From positions 92,658 through 156,657 of the IMG/VR virus record IMGVR_UViG_3300044733_003647: a stretch of 64,000 nucleotides of DNA; one strand, 5' to 3'. The DNA is from a virus. This document shows, one piece after another, positions 55,638-63,769 of the stretch. A program made the translations under genes and the position numbers. A model generated the notes under the pieces. It made no database searches and was not told where the DNA came from. It worked only from the letters and a program-made list of their open reading frames with translations. The stretch's first letter is position 1, and every line of letters begins with the position of its first letter.

Positions 55638-57493
55638 AAAAATTCTTAGAAAAATTACATGAGGACGAACAAACACATAGTCCTGTGGTCATGGCTTTTG
55701 GTCGCATGAATCCACCCACAATTGGGCATGAAAAGTTGGTCAACAGAGTTAAAGATATTGCGAGTGACTATAATGCACCGCATCATGTGATCATTTCACA
55801 TACAATGGACACAAAGAAAAATCCTTTGGCTGCAAATGTCAAATTGAAACATGCAAAGAGATTTTTCCCAGACACCAATATAGATGTTTCGAGCAAAGAG
55901 AGACCAACCTTCTTACAACACGCTGCAGCACTTCATGCAGCTGGCCACGATCATCTAATCATGGTTGCTGGTTCTGATCGTATACCAGAATATGAACAAA
56001 AGTTAAATCAGTACAATGGAATTGGTCCCGGAAAGTTGTTCAACTTCAAAAAGATAGAAGTCAAGTCTGCTGGACAAAGAGATCCTGATTCTGAAGGCGC
56101 AGAAGGCATGTCTGCATCGAAGATGAGAGAACATGCTATTAATAATCGTTTCAATGACTATATTGACAAAGATGGTAAAAAGAAACCTGGATTCAGAAGT
56201 GGTATTCCATCACATGTACCAGAAAAACACGCAAAAGAATTGTTCCGCGATGTTAGAAGTGGGCTCGGAATCAATGAAGATTTCAACAGAGGTCTATTTA
56301 AAGCAATTTTCGTGACAGGTGGTCCAGGTTCAGGTAAAGATATCATCATCCGTGAAGCTATCGCTGAAAGTAAATCCGTTGAACTGAATTCGGTTCAGGC
56401 TTTCGATATTCTGATGGACAAACAAAAACTCTCAGAGAAGTCAAACGATGTTCGCAGAGAAGCAGTCAGAAATCGTGGTCCATTGATCATTAATGGACCT
56501 GCTGACGACAATAAATTGTTGACAATCAAAGAAGAACTAGAAGAACTGGGTTATGAAACTTCTATGGTGTTTGTTGACACCACAAATGAAGCCAGTAAGA
56601 ATAGAAACGAAAAACTGGCAAAAATGATTGCCGAATCTGTGAGATATGATAAATGGAAACAAGCACAAGCCAGCAAGCTTTCATACTCCCAAAAATTTGA
56701 GAACTTTATCAACTTTAATAATAGCTCTTCCCTAGAAGAAATTGAAGAAGATATTACTGACACCTACGAAAAAATAAATAGGTTCATTGAGAACAAAAAT
56801 TACAATGAAATTGCGTTCTCTTGGTTAGAAAGCCGCGGTAAAATCAATATCGCAGAATCTTATGGTTTATTATTTAAGGAAGATGAAAATGTTAAGAAAA
56901 ATTCTAGATTTTTTGAGAATTACAAGTCCAAGCGCAACGCCGGAAAAGCATCCACTGGATATTCAAAAATATCAGCCGGTGCAGGCTCCAGAGCCGCAGG
57001 TCCAGGAGATATCCCAGCCGACAATCGTGCAGGAGACCCCAACGCCGACAATATCAAGTGGGACGCCAACAAGCGAACCGGTAGTTACATCTTCCGAACC
57101 TACACCGAAGAAAACTCGCAGCAAAGCCGCAAAGACTACCCAGAACCACAAGAGACAAACTTCAGCAAAGACAAAGAAAAAATAAAGAAGAAGGGTCTAA
57201 GAGACTCTCCTACGGTTAGTCAGAGATTGAGAAACGTTACATCAATTGGACCAGAATTCGATACCCGTCAACAGGGAACAGTCTATCCAATGTCTGGTCT
57301 AGGTGATGTGACGTATAGAGAAGAGACAAATTTTCATTCTTTCAGAAATAAAATGAAAGAATCTTTTATGGATCCAGGCGACAATGAGATGGGTGTTGCT
57401 GGTGTTTTGAATGGTGCAACAAACAAGGAACCAATTCAAAGTCCAAAAGACAATATTGGTATAACAATAGAAAAGAAAAAGAAAAAGAAATGA
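55634..57493 (+). CDS. Nucleotidyltransferase and P-loop fusion, capsid-associated
   Basis: A 619-residue protein. After MKKFLEKLHED, residues about 18-190 form an adenylyl/cytidylyltransferase domain (VVMAFGRMNPPTIGHEKLV with TIGH at 29-32, VAGSDRIPEYEQKL, and a MSASKMREHA end motif, the NMNAT-like ISSTxLR position). Residues about 226-330 hold a kinase-like P-loop VTGGPGSGKD, LIINGPADD and TSMVFVDTTNEASKNRN. The remainder is basic and Pro/Lys-rich. About 300 bases of the C-terminal region are overlapped in another frame by the gene at 56889. Overlaps the upstream gene by 4 bases. Confidence 0.72.
   Translation: MKKFLEKLHEDEQTHSPVVMAFGRMNPPTIGHEKLVNRVKDIASDYNAPHHVIISHTMDTKKNPLAANVKLKHAKRFFPDTNIDVSSKERPTFLQHAAALHAAGHDHLIMVAGSDRIPEYEQKLNQYNGIGPGKLFNFKKIEVKSAGQRDPDSEGAEGMSASKMREHAINNRFNDYIDKDGKKKPGFRSGIPSHVPEKHAKELFRDVRSGLGINEDFNRGLFKAIFVTGGPGSGKDIIIREAIAESKSVELNSVQAFDILMDKQKLSEKSNDVRREAVRNRGPLIINGPADDNKLLTIKEELEELGYETSMVFVDTTNEASKNRNEKLAKMIAESVRYDKWKQAQASKLSYSQKFENFINFNNSSSLEEIEEDITDTYEKINRFIENKNYNEIAFSWLESRGKINIAESYGLLFKEDENVKKNSRFFENYKSKRNAGKASTGYSKISAGAGSRAAGPGDIPADNRAGDPNADNIKWDANKRTGSYIFRTYTEENSQQSRKDYPEPQETNFSKDKEKIKKKGLRDSPTVSQRLRNVTSIGPEFDTRQQGTVYPMSGLGDVTYREETNFHSFRNKMKESFMDPGDNEMGVAGVLNGATNKEPIQSPKDNIGITIEKKKKKK
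56889..57185 (+). CDS. Overlapping Pro-rich basic protein
   Basis: A 98-residue frame inside the preceding gene, with an AAGGA ribosome site 7 bases before the ATG. N-terminal amphipathic helix MLRKILDFLRI, a Pro/Thr/Glu-rich middle (PEPQVQEISQPTIVQETPTP) and a Lys/Arg-rich tail (KKTRSKAAKTT...). This looks like a natural protein, more so than the translation of the main frame in the same stretch, and its DNA is clearly richer in G/C with CCG/ACG codons. Overprinting or a fused insertion is likely. Confidence 0.5.
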   Translation: MLRKILDFLRITSPSATPEKHPLDIQKYQPVQAPEPQVQEISQPTIVQETPTPTISSGTPTSEPVVTSSEPTPKKTRSKAAKTTQNHKRQTSAKTKKK

Positions 57494-58233
57494 AATCATT
57501 CCTAGACTTTGCCAAAGAAAAAGAAAATGACGAACTGAAAAGACAGGTCGATCATTTAAAAGATATGACCGCTGAACACGAAGAGAAAGCCCAATCAGCT
57601 TTAATGATGGGTGATCGTGATGGGCACGCTTTACATATGGCCAAGTGCGATCATTTCAAAACACAACACGATGCATTAAAGTCTAAAATGAATGAGAGTG
57701 TTGAACAGATTGATGAAAGTCATGTTGCTATCGCCATGGGTAAAGAAATGGACGATGAAGGTAGTATGATTATGAATCAACTGGATCAAATCGAACGTTC
57801 AATTAAAATGTTACGCGATACAGTAAAAGATCCAGAGATGCAAATTCCTGCTTGGGTACAATCTAAAGTAACTTTGGCCGCAGATTACATGGAAACTGTT
57901 GCTGGTTATATGTCAAGTAAAAACGAAAAGGTCAGTGAAGAAGTTGATCTGGATGAAGCATCACCAGCTTGGCAACGCAAAGAAGGCAAATCTGCATCTG
58001 GTGGTTTGAACCGTAAAGGTATCGCTTCTTATCGTAAACAAAATCCAGGATCAAAGTTATCGATGGCTGTCACAACAAAACCATCGAAGTTAAAACCAGG
58101 TTCGAAAGCAGCAAACAGACGCAAGTCTTTCTGTGCAAGAATGTCGGGAATGAAGAAACGTTTGACTTCTGCTAAGACGGCAAAAGATCCAAACTCTAGA
58201 ATAAATAAGTCACTACGCAAATGGAATTGCTAA
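57490..58233 (+). CDS. Capsid-associated protein with conserved C-terminal basic domain
   Basis: A 247-residue protein. MKSFLDFAKEK resembles a capsid-targeting peptide (site A-K-E). A helical Met/His/Asp-rich domain follows to about 150; VEQIDE near 71 is a possible internal gp21 site. The C-terminal 85 residues (ASPAWQRKEGKSASGGLNRKGIASYR, GSKAANRRKSFCARMSGMKKRLTS, DPNSRINKSLRKWNC) form a conserved domain found in many phages, strongly basic and likely DNA-binding. Overlaps the previous gene by 4 bases. Confidence 0.68.
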   Translation: MKSFLDFAKEKENDELKRQVDHLKDMTAEHEEKAQSALMMGDRDGHALHMAKCDHFKTQHDALKSKMNESVEQIDESHVAIAMGKEMDDEGSMIMNQLDQIERSIKMLRDTVKDPEMQIPAWVQSKVTLAADYMETVAGYMSSKNEKVSEEVDLDEASPAWQRKEGKSASGGLNRKGIASYRKQNPGSKLSMAVTTKPSKLKPGSKAANRRKSFCARMSGMKKRLTSAKTAKDPNSRINKSLRKWNC

Positions 58234-58246
58234 AAGGAAAACAAAA

Positions 58247-59314
58247 ATGATCAATATAAAAAAACAAGATCCTGTTGCTGATGCTGTTAGAGATATTTTA
58301 CAGCAAGAAGCATTAAAAGGCAATCAACACAAAATCGACAAGAACAAGAACAATAAAATCGATGCTCACGATTTTAAAATTCTGCGTGGTGAAAAGAAAT
58401 CTGTAAAAGAAGATTCTGTGGAAGAAACAAATAATCCTTTTGACTGGAAAAATTATAAGAGTCAATTGCCTACTAAACCAGGTGAAAAAGCTGGATTTGA
58501 CTCCAAGAAAATTTCAACAGGAACTTTTTATTCCAGAAAGCCTGTTAAAGATGAACCGATGAAGAAAGAAGAAGTTGAGCAGATTGATGAATTGAAGAAG
58601 TCAACTGTAAAGTCATATATGAATAAAAAAGTTGATCGTATTCACAAAGATGCTGATCTTCAATATCCTTTCAAACCAAAACCAATCACCAAAAAAGAAG
58701 TTGAAAAAAATACTAAAGATTTAATGAGAGGTCATGCAAGACTATCTGGTGTTAAGCCAACTTCAGAAGAAGTTGAACAAATTGATGAATTATCAAAATC
58801 AACACTAGGTTCCTATGTGAAAAATGCAGCAAGAGATGTTGGTGCTTCTCGTTCACTTGGTGCCGACTTTAAGAATAAGGCAGAAAAGTCTAGAAAACCT
58901 AATATAAAAGCAGCGTCATCTAGACTCTCTGACAGATTTAATGCCGTTGCTCAAAAGCGTCACGCTGGCATAGGCAAAGCAGTTGAACGTTTAACAAAAG
59001 AAGAAATTGAACAGGTTGATGAACGCACCCTATCTACAAGAGAGACTGCTGAGAAAGAGCGTATCGTAAAGGGTATGAAAAAGAATCTTGCTGGTTTTAA
59101 AGCTCGTTACGGTGAAAGAGCAAAATCAGTCATGTATGCTACAGCAACCAAAAATGCCATGAAAGAAGAGGCACTGGAAGAAGGCAAACGTCCAGAAGGT
59201 GATACAGTTCCTTTTGTTCAGAATGCAAACACATCTTCTTCACCAATGAAGAAAATCAAAGAAGTCGCTGGTGCAGCAATGAAGAAGATTTATAAAGACT
59301 TAAAAACTAAGTAA
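58247..59314 (+). CDS. Internal virion protein with EF-hand and repeated cleavage-like motifs
   Basis: A 355-residue, very basic and helical protein. DKNKNNKIDAHDF (residues about 31-43) fits a dockerin/EF-hand calcium loop. EEVEQIDELxKST occurs twice and EEIEQVDERTLST once, at intervals; Q-I-D-E matches the (I/L)-x-E gp21 consensus, so the protein may be cut into peptides in the prohead. The C-terminus is Lys/Ala-rich. Packaged in the capsid by inference. Confidence 0.6.
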   Translation: MINIKKQDPVADAVRDILQQEALKGNQHKIDKNKNNKIDAHDFKILRGEKKSVKEDSVEETNNPFDWKNYKSQLPTKPGEKAGFDSKKISTGTFYSRKPVKDEPMKKEEVEQIDELKKSTVKSYMNKKVDRIHKDADLQYPFKPKPITKKEVEKNTKDLMRGHARLSGVKPTSEEVEQIDELSKSTLGSYVKNAARDVGASRSLGADFKNKAEKSRKPNIKAASSRLSDRFNAVAQKRHAGIGKAVERLTKEEIEQVDERTLSTRETAEKERIVKGMKKNLAGFKARYGERAKSVMYATATKNAMKEEALEEGKRPEGDTVPFVQNANTSSSPMKKIKEVAGAAMKKIYKDLKTK

Positions 59315-59315
59315 A

Positions 59316-60302
59316 ATGAATAAGACTGCATCTAAAATAAAAGAAATTGTTAAAAGAACTGTTGCCGAAAAACCATCCTTTGGCACAGATCCTATGGAAC
59401 CATGGTCTGCTAAGTATAATGTAACTGAAGATGCAGCTCTTGATAGATATCTTTTGTCTAGAGGTTTGAATCCGAAATACGTGAATAAGGACCTAAAAGT
59501 TTCACATGCAAAGTCCAATGCATTTATAAATTGGAAAAATTCTCATTCGAATGAGATTCAAAAAGAATCAATGACAATGGCACATACGCCTACAGCGAAA
59601 AGACAATACCAATTAAAGAAGTCTGCACACTTTGGTAAAGAAGTTCGAACCAACGGCATACACGGTTCAAAACTACATTCAGAAGCCGTTGATAAAAGAG
59701 ATACTGTCACATTCGATATTCCATTTTTAATCAGAGTGTTGGAATACTCGCGTGAAGATGCCAAGACAGATATGGATCTTCATAATGTTGTAACGAAATT
59801 GATTCATATTCGTAACAAGGGTGTTCTGACAATGAAGGACTACAACTTTGTTACCAGATTGAAAGAACACTTTGAAATCGATGATATCATCACCGAACAA
59901 GAATGTAAGTGTTCGGACGAAAAGGAATGGGAAAAGAAAGCACAGGCTCGTTCTGAAATTTGGAGAAGAAAGCGTCTAAAGATTGATGAAGACAAATATC
60001 AAGATCCAATGGCTGCAACACAGACTGTTGGTTCAGAAGTTGATACCGATTCTGTACCAAAAAGAAAACGTGAAATGACAAAATCAGCAAGAATGATCAA
60101 GTCAATTTACAAAAAGAAACGTGTCAAGAATGTCAAAGAAGAATTATATGATCACGAAAAAGAAGATAAAGGTGCGAAATTTGGTGAAAAACCATTTGCT
60201 GCAGCTGTTCTCAAGGGCGGAAAAACAATGACTGGTACACAAAGAGACACCATCGAAATTGATCCAATGATGCGTGCCAAGCCAGGAAAAGTAAACAGAT
60301 AA
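59316..60302 (+). CDS. Internal virion-associated protein, unknown function
   Basis: A 328-residue basic protein one base after the previous stop. RDTVTFDIPFLIRVLEYSREDAKTDMDLHNVVTKLIHI (about 126-165) is a conserved acidic domain also seen in other T4-like phages; ITEQECKCS ends a regulatory-looking segment. The C-terminal 120 residues are Lys/Arg-rich with short KKKR patches. Late, capsid-located role inferred from neighbours. Confidence 0.55.
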   Translation: MNKTASKIKEIVKRTVAEKPSFGTDPMEPWSAKYNVTEDAALDRYLLSRGLNPKYVNKDLKVSHAKSNAFINWKNSHSNEIQKESMTMAHTPTAKRQYQLKKSAHFGKEVRTNGIHGSKLHSEAVDKRDTVTFDIPFLIRVLEYSREDAKTDMDLHNVVTKLIHIRNKGVLTMKDYNFVTRLKEHFEIDDIITEQECKCSDEKEWEKKAQARSEIWRRKRLKIDEDKYQDPMAATQTVGSEVDTDSVPKRKREMTKSARMIKSIYKKKRVKNVKEELYDHEKEDKGAKFGEKPFAAAVLKGGKTMTGTQRDTIEIDPMMRAKPGKVNR

Positions 60303-60305
60303 ATA
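60299..60305 (+). promoter_or_regulatory. Late promoter box (ATAAATA)
   Basis: ATAAATA overlaps the preceding stop codon, 34 bases before the decoration protein gene, with AAAGGAGA following. Confidence 0.5.
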
Positions 60306-60338
60306 GTAGATAACCCATAGGTTAAAAGGAGAATATAA

Positions 60339-61025
60339 ATGTCATCTTGGGGAAATAACGACAATGCAGCTAACGCGCCTTACTGGGCAGTTAACTCAAC
60401 AATTTTAAATGTGCTCGGGACAGAAAGATCCTATGCTGCACCGACTGCTGCTAACGTAGCACTTCTTTACGGAAACACTACAGCTGATGTTTACCATACA
60501 GGTCAAACAATTGGTCTTTTCGGTGTTGATGGTCAAGAAGCCGATGTTAATGGCAATGGTACAGTACACACAGGCTGGGTCCTAAAGACTACAGGTTCTG
60601 GTGGCCGTGCTGATAGAATTCAACAAGAAGTTCTGGTTGCTCTAAGTGAAATGAAATCTGATGGTGATGGCCAACAGTATCCTAACGTTTCGATTACACT
60701 TGTTAACCCATCTAACGCTACAGTTGCTTCAAGTTCTTCTAATGCCAACTCTGTTGCATTCACTGTTGGTACCACATTAGCTGGAAATACTTCTGCAACA
60801 CTGGGTTATCAGTGGCAAGTTAACAGCAACACAGGTGCTCTGGGCTGGACAAACGTTGCGAACAGCACACCAACCAACACAAGTTATATTGGCGGCACAA
60901 CACCAACACTGCTTGTCTATCCAAAGACAGCCGCAGCGAACGCATTTGTGTTCCGTGCAATTGTTACGGCCGCAGATCAAGGCGTATCTGCAACATCTGC
61001 AAACGCAATAATTACAATCATGTAA
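60339..61025 (+). CDS. Ig-like capsid decoration or structural protein
   Basis: A 228-residue protein. Residues 1-120 form a conserved virion domain (SSWGNNDNAANAPYWAVNST, HTGWVLKTTGSGGRADRIQQEVLVALSEM); from about 121 an Ig-like domain follows (VSITLVNPSNATV..., LGYQWQVNSN..., TLLVYPKTAAANAFVFRAIVTAADQ), as in Hoc and other decoration proteins that bind host surface or mucus glycans. Codon choice resembles gp23, so it is probably abundant. A strong terminator follows. Confidence 0.78.
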   Translation: MSSWGNNDNAANAPYWAVNSTILNVLGTERSYAAPTAANVALLYGNTTADVYHTGQTIGLFGVDGQEADVNGNGTVHTGWVLKTTGSGGRADRIQQEVLVALSEMKSDGDGQQYPNVSITLVNPSNATVASSSSNANSVAFTVGTTLAGNTSATLGYQWQVNSNTGALGWTNVANSTPTNTSYIGGTTPTLLVYPKTAAANAFVFRAIVTAADQGVSATSANAIITIM

Positions 61026-61032
61026 TTAAACT

Positions 61033-61059
61033 GGGGATGGTGAGAGCCATCCCCTTTTT
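61033..61059 (+). terminator. Intrinsic terminator after the decoration gene
   Basis: GGGGATGG pairs perfectly with CCATCCCC around a 6-base loop and is followed by five T residues. Confidence 0.9.
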
Positions 61060-61064
61060 ATAAG

Positions 61065-61451
61065 ATGTTTGATGATTTGAATGAAGATAATTTTATGATG
61101 TATGCGATGAAAGCATATGTTTCGCCGCACTGCATCATGTCGGAATTTGAGGGAGATATCAAAAGAATAAAATATCTGAAAAGATTATTCAGAAGATATA
61201 AGATAACAAAATCCCTTAAAGAACGTCTGATTTTAAATCACATCATCTTATTAAACAATGTTTTTGGTCCTAAAGTGACAGCAAGAATATTGTTTTATAA
61301 GACCGATGAACGCGATTATGATATTTTGAAAACCTTTCTTGCCTATCTGGACATTGCACCTGATGTAGTGTACGGAATAAGAGGAAAGAATATTCTCGTT
61401 ACTGAAATTCCGTTAGAAACAAATGTCGCAGAGATATTACTCAAAATATGA
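61065..61451 (+). CDS. Conserved hypothetical protein
   Basis: A 128-residue helical protein (DNFMMYAMKAYVSPHCIMSEFEGDIKRIKYLKRLFRRY..., LILNHIILLNNVFGPKVTARILFYK...). The first half resembles small conserved proteins of T4-like phages encoded beside structural genes; no enzymatic motif. It overlaps the next gene by 4 bases. Confidence 0.7.
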   Translation: MFDDLNEDNFMMYAMKAYVSPHCIMSEFEGDIKRIKYLKRLFRRYKITKSLKERLILNHIILLNNVFGPKVTARILFYKTDERDYDILKTFLAYLDIAPDVVYGIRGKNILVTEIPLETNVAEILLKI

Positions 61452-62107
61452 AAACATTCAAACAATATTTGGACGAAAAGGGAAGATGCTGGCCAGGTCA
61501 TAAACCTGTTCCTGGTAAGGCACCATTTTCACCCGGCAGTTGCACAAAAGAAGAAGTATCCATTCAAGAGGACCTGAGAAAGTGGTTCAAACAGAAATGG
61601 GTACGCATGGACACCAAGGGTAATATCAAAGGTGACTGTGCAAGAGAACCAGGCGAAGGCAAACCAAAATGTCTGCCTCAGGCTAAAGCACATTCACTAG
61701 GAAAAGAAGGTCGCGCATCAGCTGCACAACGTAAGCGTAGAGAAGATCCTAATCCAGAACGCCGTGGTGCACCAATTAATGTTAAGACTGAAGAAGTTCA
61801 ACAAATACAAGAAAAGAATAAACCAACAAGCCCAGAAAAGTGGGCTAGAGCCAAAGCTGCAGCAAAATCAAAGTTTGCAGTATATCCATCCGCATATGCA
61901 AATGCTTGGGCATCCAAGAAATACAAATCAATGGGTGGTGGTTGGAAATCAGTTTCTGAAGATGCTGGTGCAATGAGTGCTGCACCAACAAATGCAGTCG
62001 GCACAGGAAACATTGCTGGTTCAGGTGGCGCAGGTGGTGAACCTGGTGTTTCGAAGAAAAGAAACCCAGTAATGTCATTCTTCAAGCGCAAACAACAAAA
62101 GGCATAA
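61448..62107 (+). CDS. Capsid-associated protein with capsid-targeting N-terminus
   Basis: A 219-residue basic protein. MKTFKQYLDEK is close to the T4 capsid-targeting peptide (site L-D-E). CWPGHKPVPGKAPFSPGSC is a Cys-bounded Pro/Gly segment; DLRKWFKQKWVRMDTKGNIKGDC with PKCLPQAKAHSLGKEGRASAAQRKRREDP and SPEKWARAKAAAKSKFAVYPSAYANAWASKKYKSMGGGW form two conserved blocks known also from giant viruses and phages, function unknown. The end is Gly/Lys-rich. Likely packaged with DNA. Confidence 0.66.
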   Translation: MKTFKQYLDEKGRCWPGHKPVPGKAPFSPGSCTKEEVSIQEDLRKWFKQKWVRMDTKGNIKGDCAREPGEGKPKCLPQAKAHSLGKEGRASAAQRKRREDPNPERRGAPINVKTEEVQQIQEKNKPTSPEKWARAKAAAKSKFAVYPSAYANAWASKKYKSMGGGWKSVSEDAGAMSAAPTNAVGTGNIAGSGGAGGEPGVSKKRNPVMSFFKRKQQKA

Positions 62108-62108
62108 A

Positions 62109-62585
62109 ATGTGGATATTGAAATGGTTGCCTGATTGGATATTTTACGCAATCTTTTTCATAGGATTGTTAGGCATCATTGCATCCTTTGTGATGAAGTT
62201 TATTCCGTTTGTCTACGTCTATAGAACACCAATACAAGTAATCTCGGTCATTCTAGTTGCCATTGGTACATACATGTCTGGTGCAATATCAAATGAAGAA
62301 GCATGGCAAGCTAGAGTTAAAGAACTAGAAGCGAAAATTGCTGCCGCTGAAGCCGAAGGTGCAAAAGAAACAGTAAAGATAGTTGAGAAGGTAGTAACTC
62401 AACAGAAAGTTATAAAAGAGAAAGGTGATGAGGTTGTAAAATATATTGATAGAGAAGTTGTCAAATACGATACAAAATTTTTACCTGGTGGTGAATGCGA
62501 AATACCAAAAGAATTTGTAAAGAGTCTTAATGAAGCTGCAAAACCACCTGAAGGTGGTACTTGGGGCATAAAGGAAAAGAAATGA
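62109..62585 (+). CDS. Inner-membrane spanin-like protein
   Basis: A 158-residue protein with two N-terminal hydrophobic segments (about residues 9-33 and 39-60) and a coiled coil (about 65-130). The following gene encodes a small lipoprotein, so the pair resembles i-spanin/o-spanin of lysis cassettes, although i-spanins usually have one span. It could link inner and outer membranes at lysis. The next start overlaps its end by 4 bases. Confidence 0.62.
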   Translation: MWILKWLPDWIFYAIFFIGLLGIIASFVMKFIPFVYVYRTPIQVISVILVAIGTYMSGAISNEEAWQARVKELEAKIAAAEAEGAKETVKIVEKVVTQQKVIKEKGDEVVKYIDREVVKYDTKFLPGGECEIPKEFVKSLNEAAKPPEGGTWGIKEKK

Positions 62586-62848
62586 AGTATATTATTATCC
62601 TTTCAACAATACTATTGACTGGCTGTGCAACGGTTTCGGTGCCAGTCAAAGCTAAATTTCCAGTAATGCCAGAAACATTAATCGTTAAATGCCCACAATT
62701 AGAGCAAACGCCAGAAGATGCAAAGCTAAGTGATATGGGTAAAATTATTACAAAAAATTATACAACATATTATGAATGCGCCGTCAAGCACGAAGCCATT
62801 GTTGAATGGTATACTATACAGAAAACAATTTATGAAAGTGCAAAATAA
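62582..62848 (+). CDS. Outer-membrane lipoprotein spanin-like (Rz1 type)
   Basis: An 88-residue protein; start at 62582 is chosen because it yields MKYIIILSTILLTGC, a signal peptide with lipobox LTGC. The mature part is short, with two more Cys (VKCPQLEQ, YYECAVKH). With the upstream coiled-coil protein it would form a spanin that disrupts the outer membrane. It is the mark of a Gram-negative host. Confidence 0.75.
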   Translation: MKYIIILSTILLTGCATVSVPVKAKFPVMPETLIVKCPQLEQTPEDAKLSDMGKIITKNYTTYYECAVKHEAIVEWYTIQKTIYESAK

Positions 62849-63471
62849 TGGAACTAACAAAAGACCAACTCAAAAAGTTGTTGCCAAAAAATCCATACCT
62901 TGATTATTGGTACAATGCATTATCTCAGCTATTGCCGGACTATGAGATAAACACACCGCAACGTATTGCTGCATTCATTGCACAGTGCGCTCACGAATCT
63001 GGTAATTTTATGGTTCTGCAAGAGAATCTGAATTACAGACCACCAACACTTAGAAAGATATTTCCAAAATATTTTCCAACTGATGCGATGGCCGCTGATT
63101 ATTGCTCAAGACCAAACAAACAAGAAGCAATCGCAAATAAAGTCTATGCAAATCGTATGGGTAACGGCGATGAGGCTTCAGGCGATGGCTATCGTTATCG
63201 TGGTCGTGGACTTATTCAATTGACTGGTAAAGATAACTACACATTCTTTGCTGGCTCACTAGGCATTTCTGTAGAAGAAGCCGCAGAATACATGGCAACT
63301 TTCGAAGGTGCATGTCAAAGTGCATGTTTCTTCTGGGAACAAAACAAATTGAATCAATGGGCTGACAAGGGTGATATTGTTACTTTATCCAAACGCATTA
63401 ATGGTGGAACAATAGGTCTTGAGGACCGCATTAAGCACTATGAACATGCACTACATGTTCTAGGGGGATAA
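62848..63471 (+). CDS. GH19 chitinase-like endolysin
   Basis: A 207-residue lysozyme of glycoside hydrolase family 19. INTPQRIAAFIAQCAHESGNFMVLQENLNYRP carries the catalytic Glu (AHESG, about residue 52), and GDGYRYRGRGLIQLTGKDNY is the second conserved block, with WEQNKLNQWAD and the RINGG motif. It degrades peptidoglycan at the end of infection. No signal peptide, so export needs a holin. Confidence 0.92.
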   Translation: MELTKDQLKKLLPKNPYLDYWYNALSQLLPDYEINTPQRIAAFIAQCAHESGNFMVLQENLNYRPPTLRKIFPKYFPTDAMAADYCSRPNKQEAIANKVYANRMGNGDEASGDGYRYRGRGLIQLTGKDNYTFFAGSLGISVEEAAEYMATFEGACQSACFFWEQNKLNQWADKGDIVTLSKRINGGTIGLEDRIKHYEHALHVLGG

Positions 63472-63472
63472 T

Positions 63473-63769
63473 ATGTTCAACGATAGAAAATTATTTCTAT
63501 GTTTATTGGTACTCATGGTTCTACCTTTAGGTCTAGCTATTTTTGGCGGTGATAGGTTCCGCTATCCATGTCAAGACCCTGCAAATTGGGATAAAGATAT
63601 ATGTAAGTTACCTAAATGTGATGTAACAAGAACTTGCCCAGAACACATATTTAAAGGCCAGCGTGACCCAAGATTAGGTCCACCACCAACAAGAACAGAA
63701 CCTATGGTTCAAAGCGGAGCACCTGCCGCTTGCACACCACCCGCACAAGGAGCAAATTGTGGAAAATAA
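63473..63769 (+). CDS. Small membrane protein in the lysis cassette
   Basis: A 98-residue protein with an N-terminal hydrophobic span (KLFLCLLVLMVLPLGLAIFGG) and a Cys/Pro-rich outside part (FRYPCQDPANWDKDICKLPKCDVTRTCPEH). It could be an accessory holin, antiholin or spanin-like protein. Follows endolysin by 1 base. Confidence 0.6.
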   Translation: MFNDRKLFLCLLVLMVLPLGLAIFGGDRFRYPCQDPANWDKDICKLPKCDVTRTCPEHIFKGQRDPRLGPPPTRTEPMVQSGAPAACTPPAQGANCGK

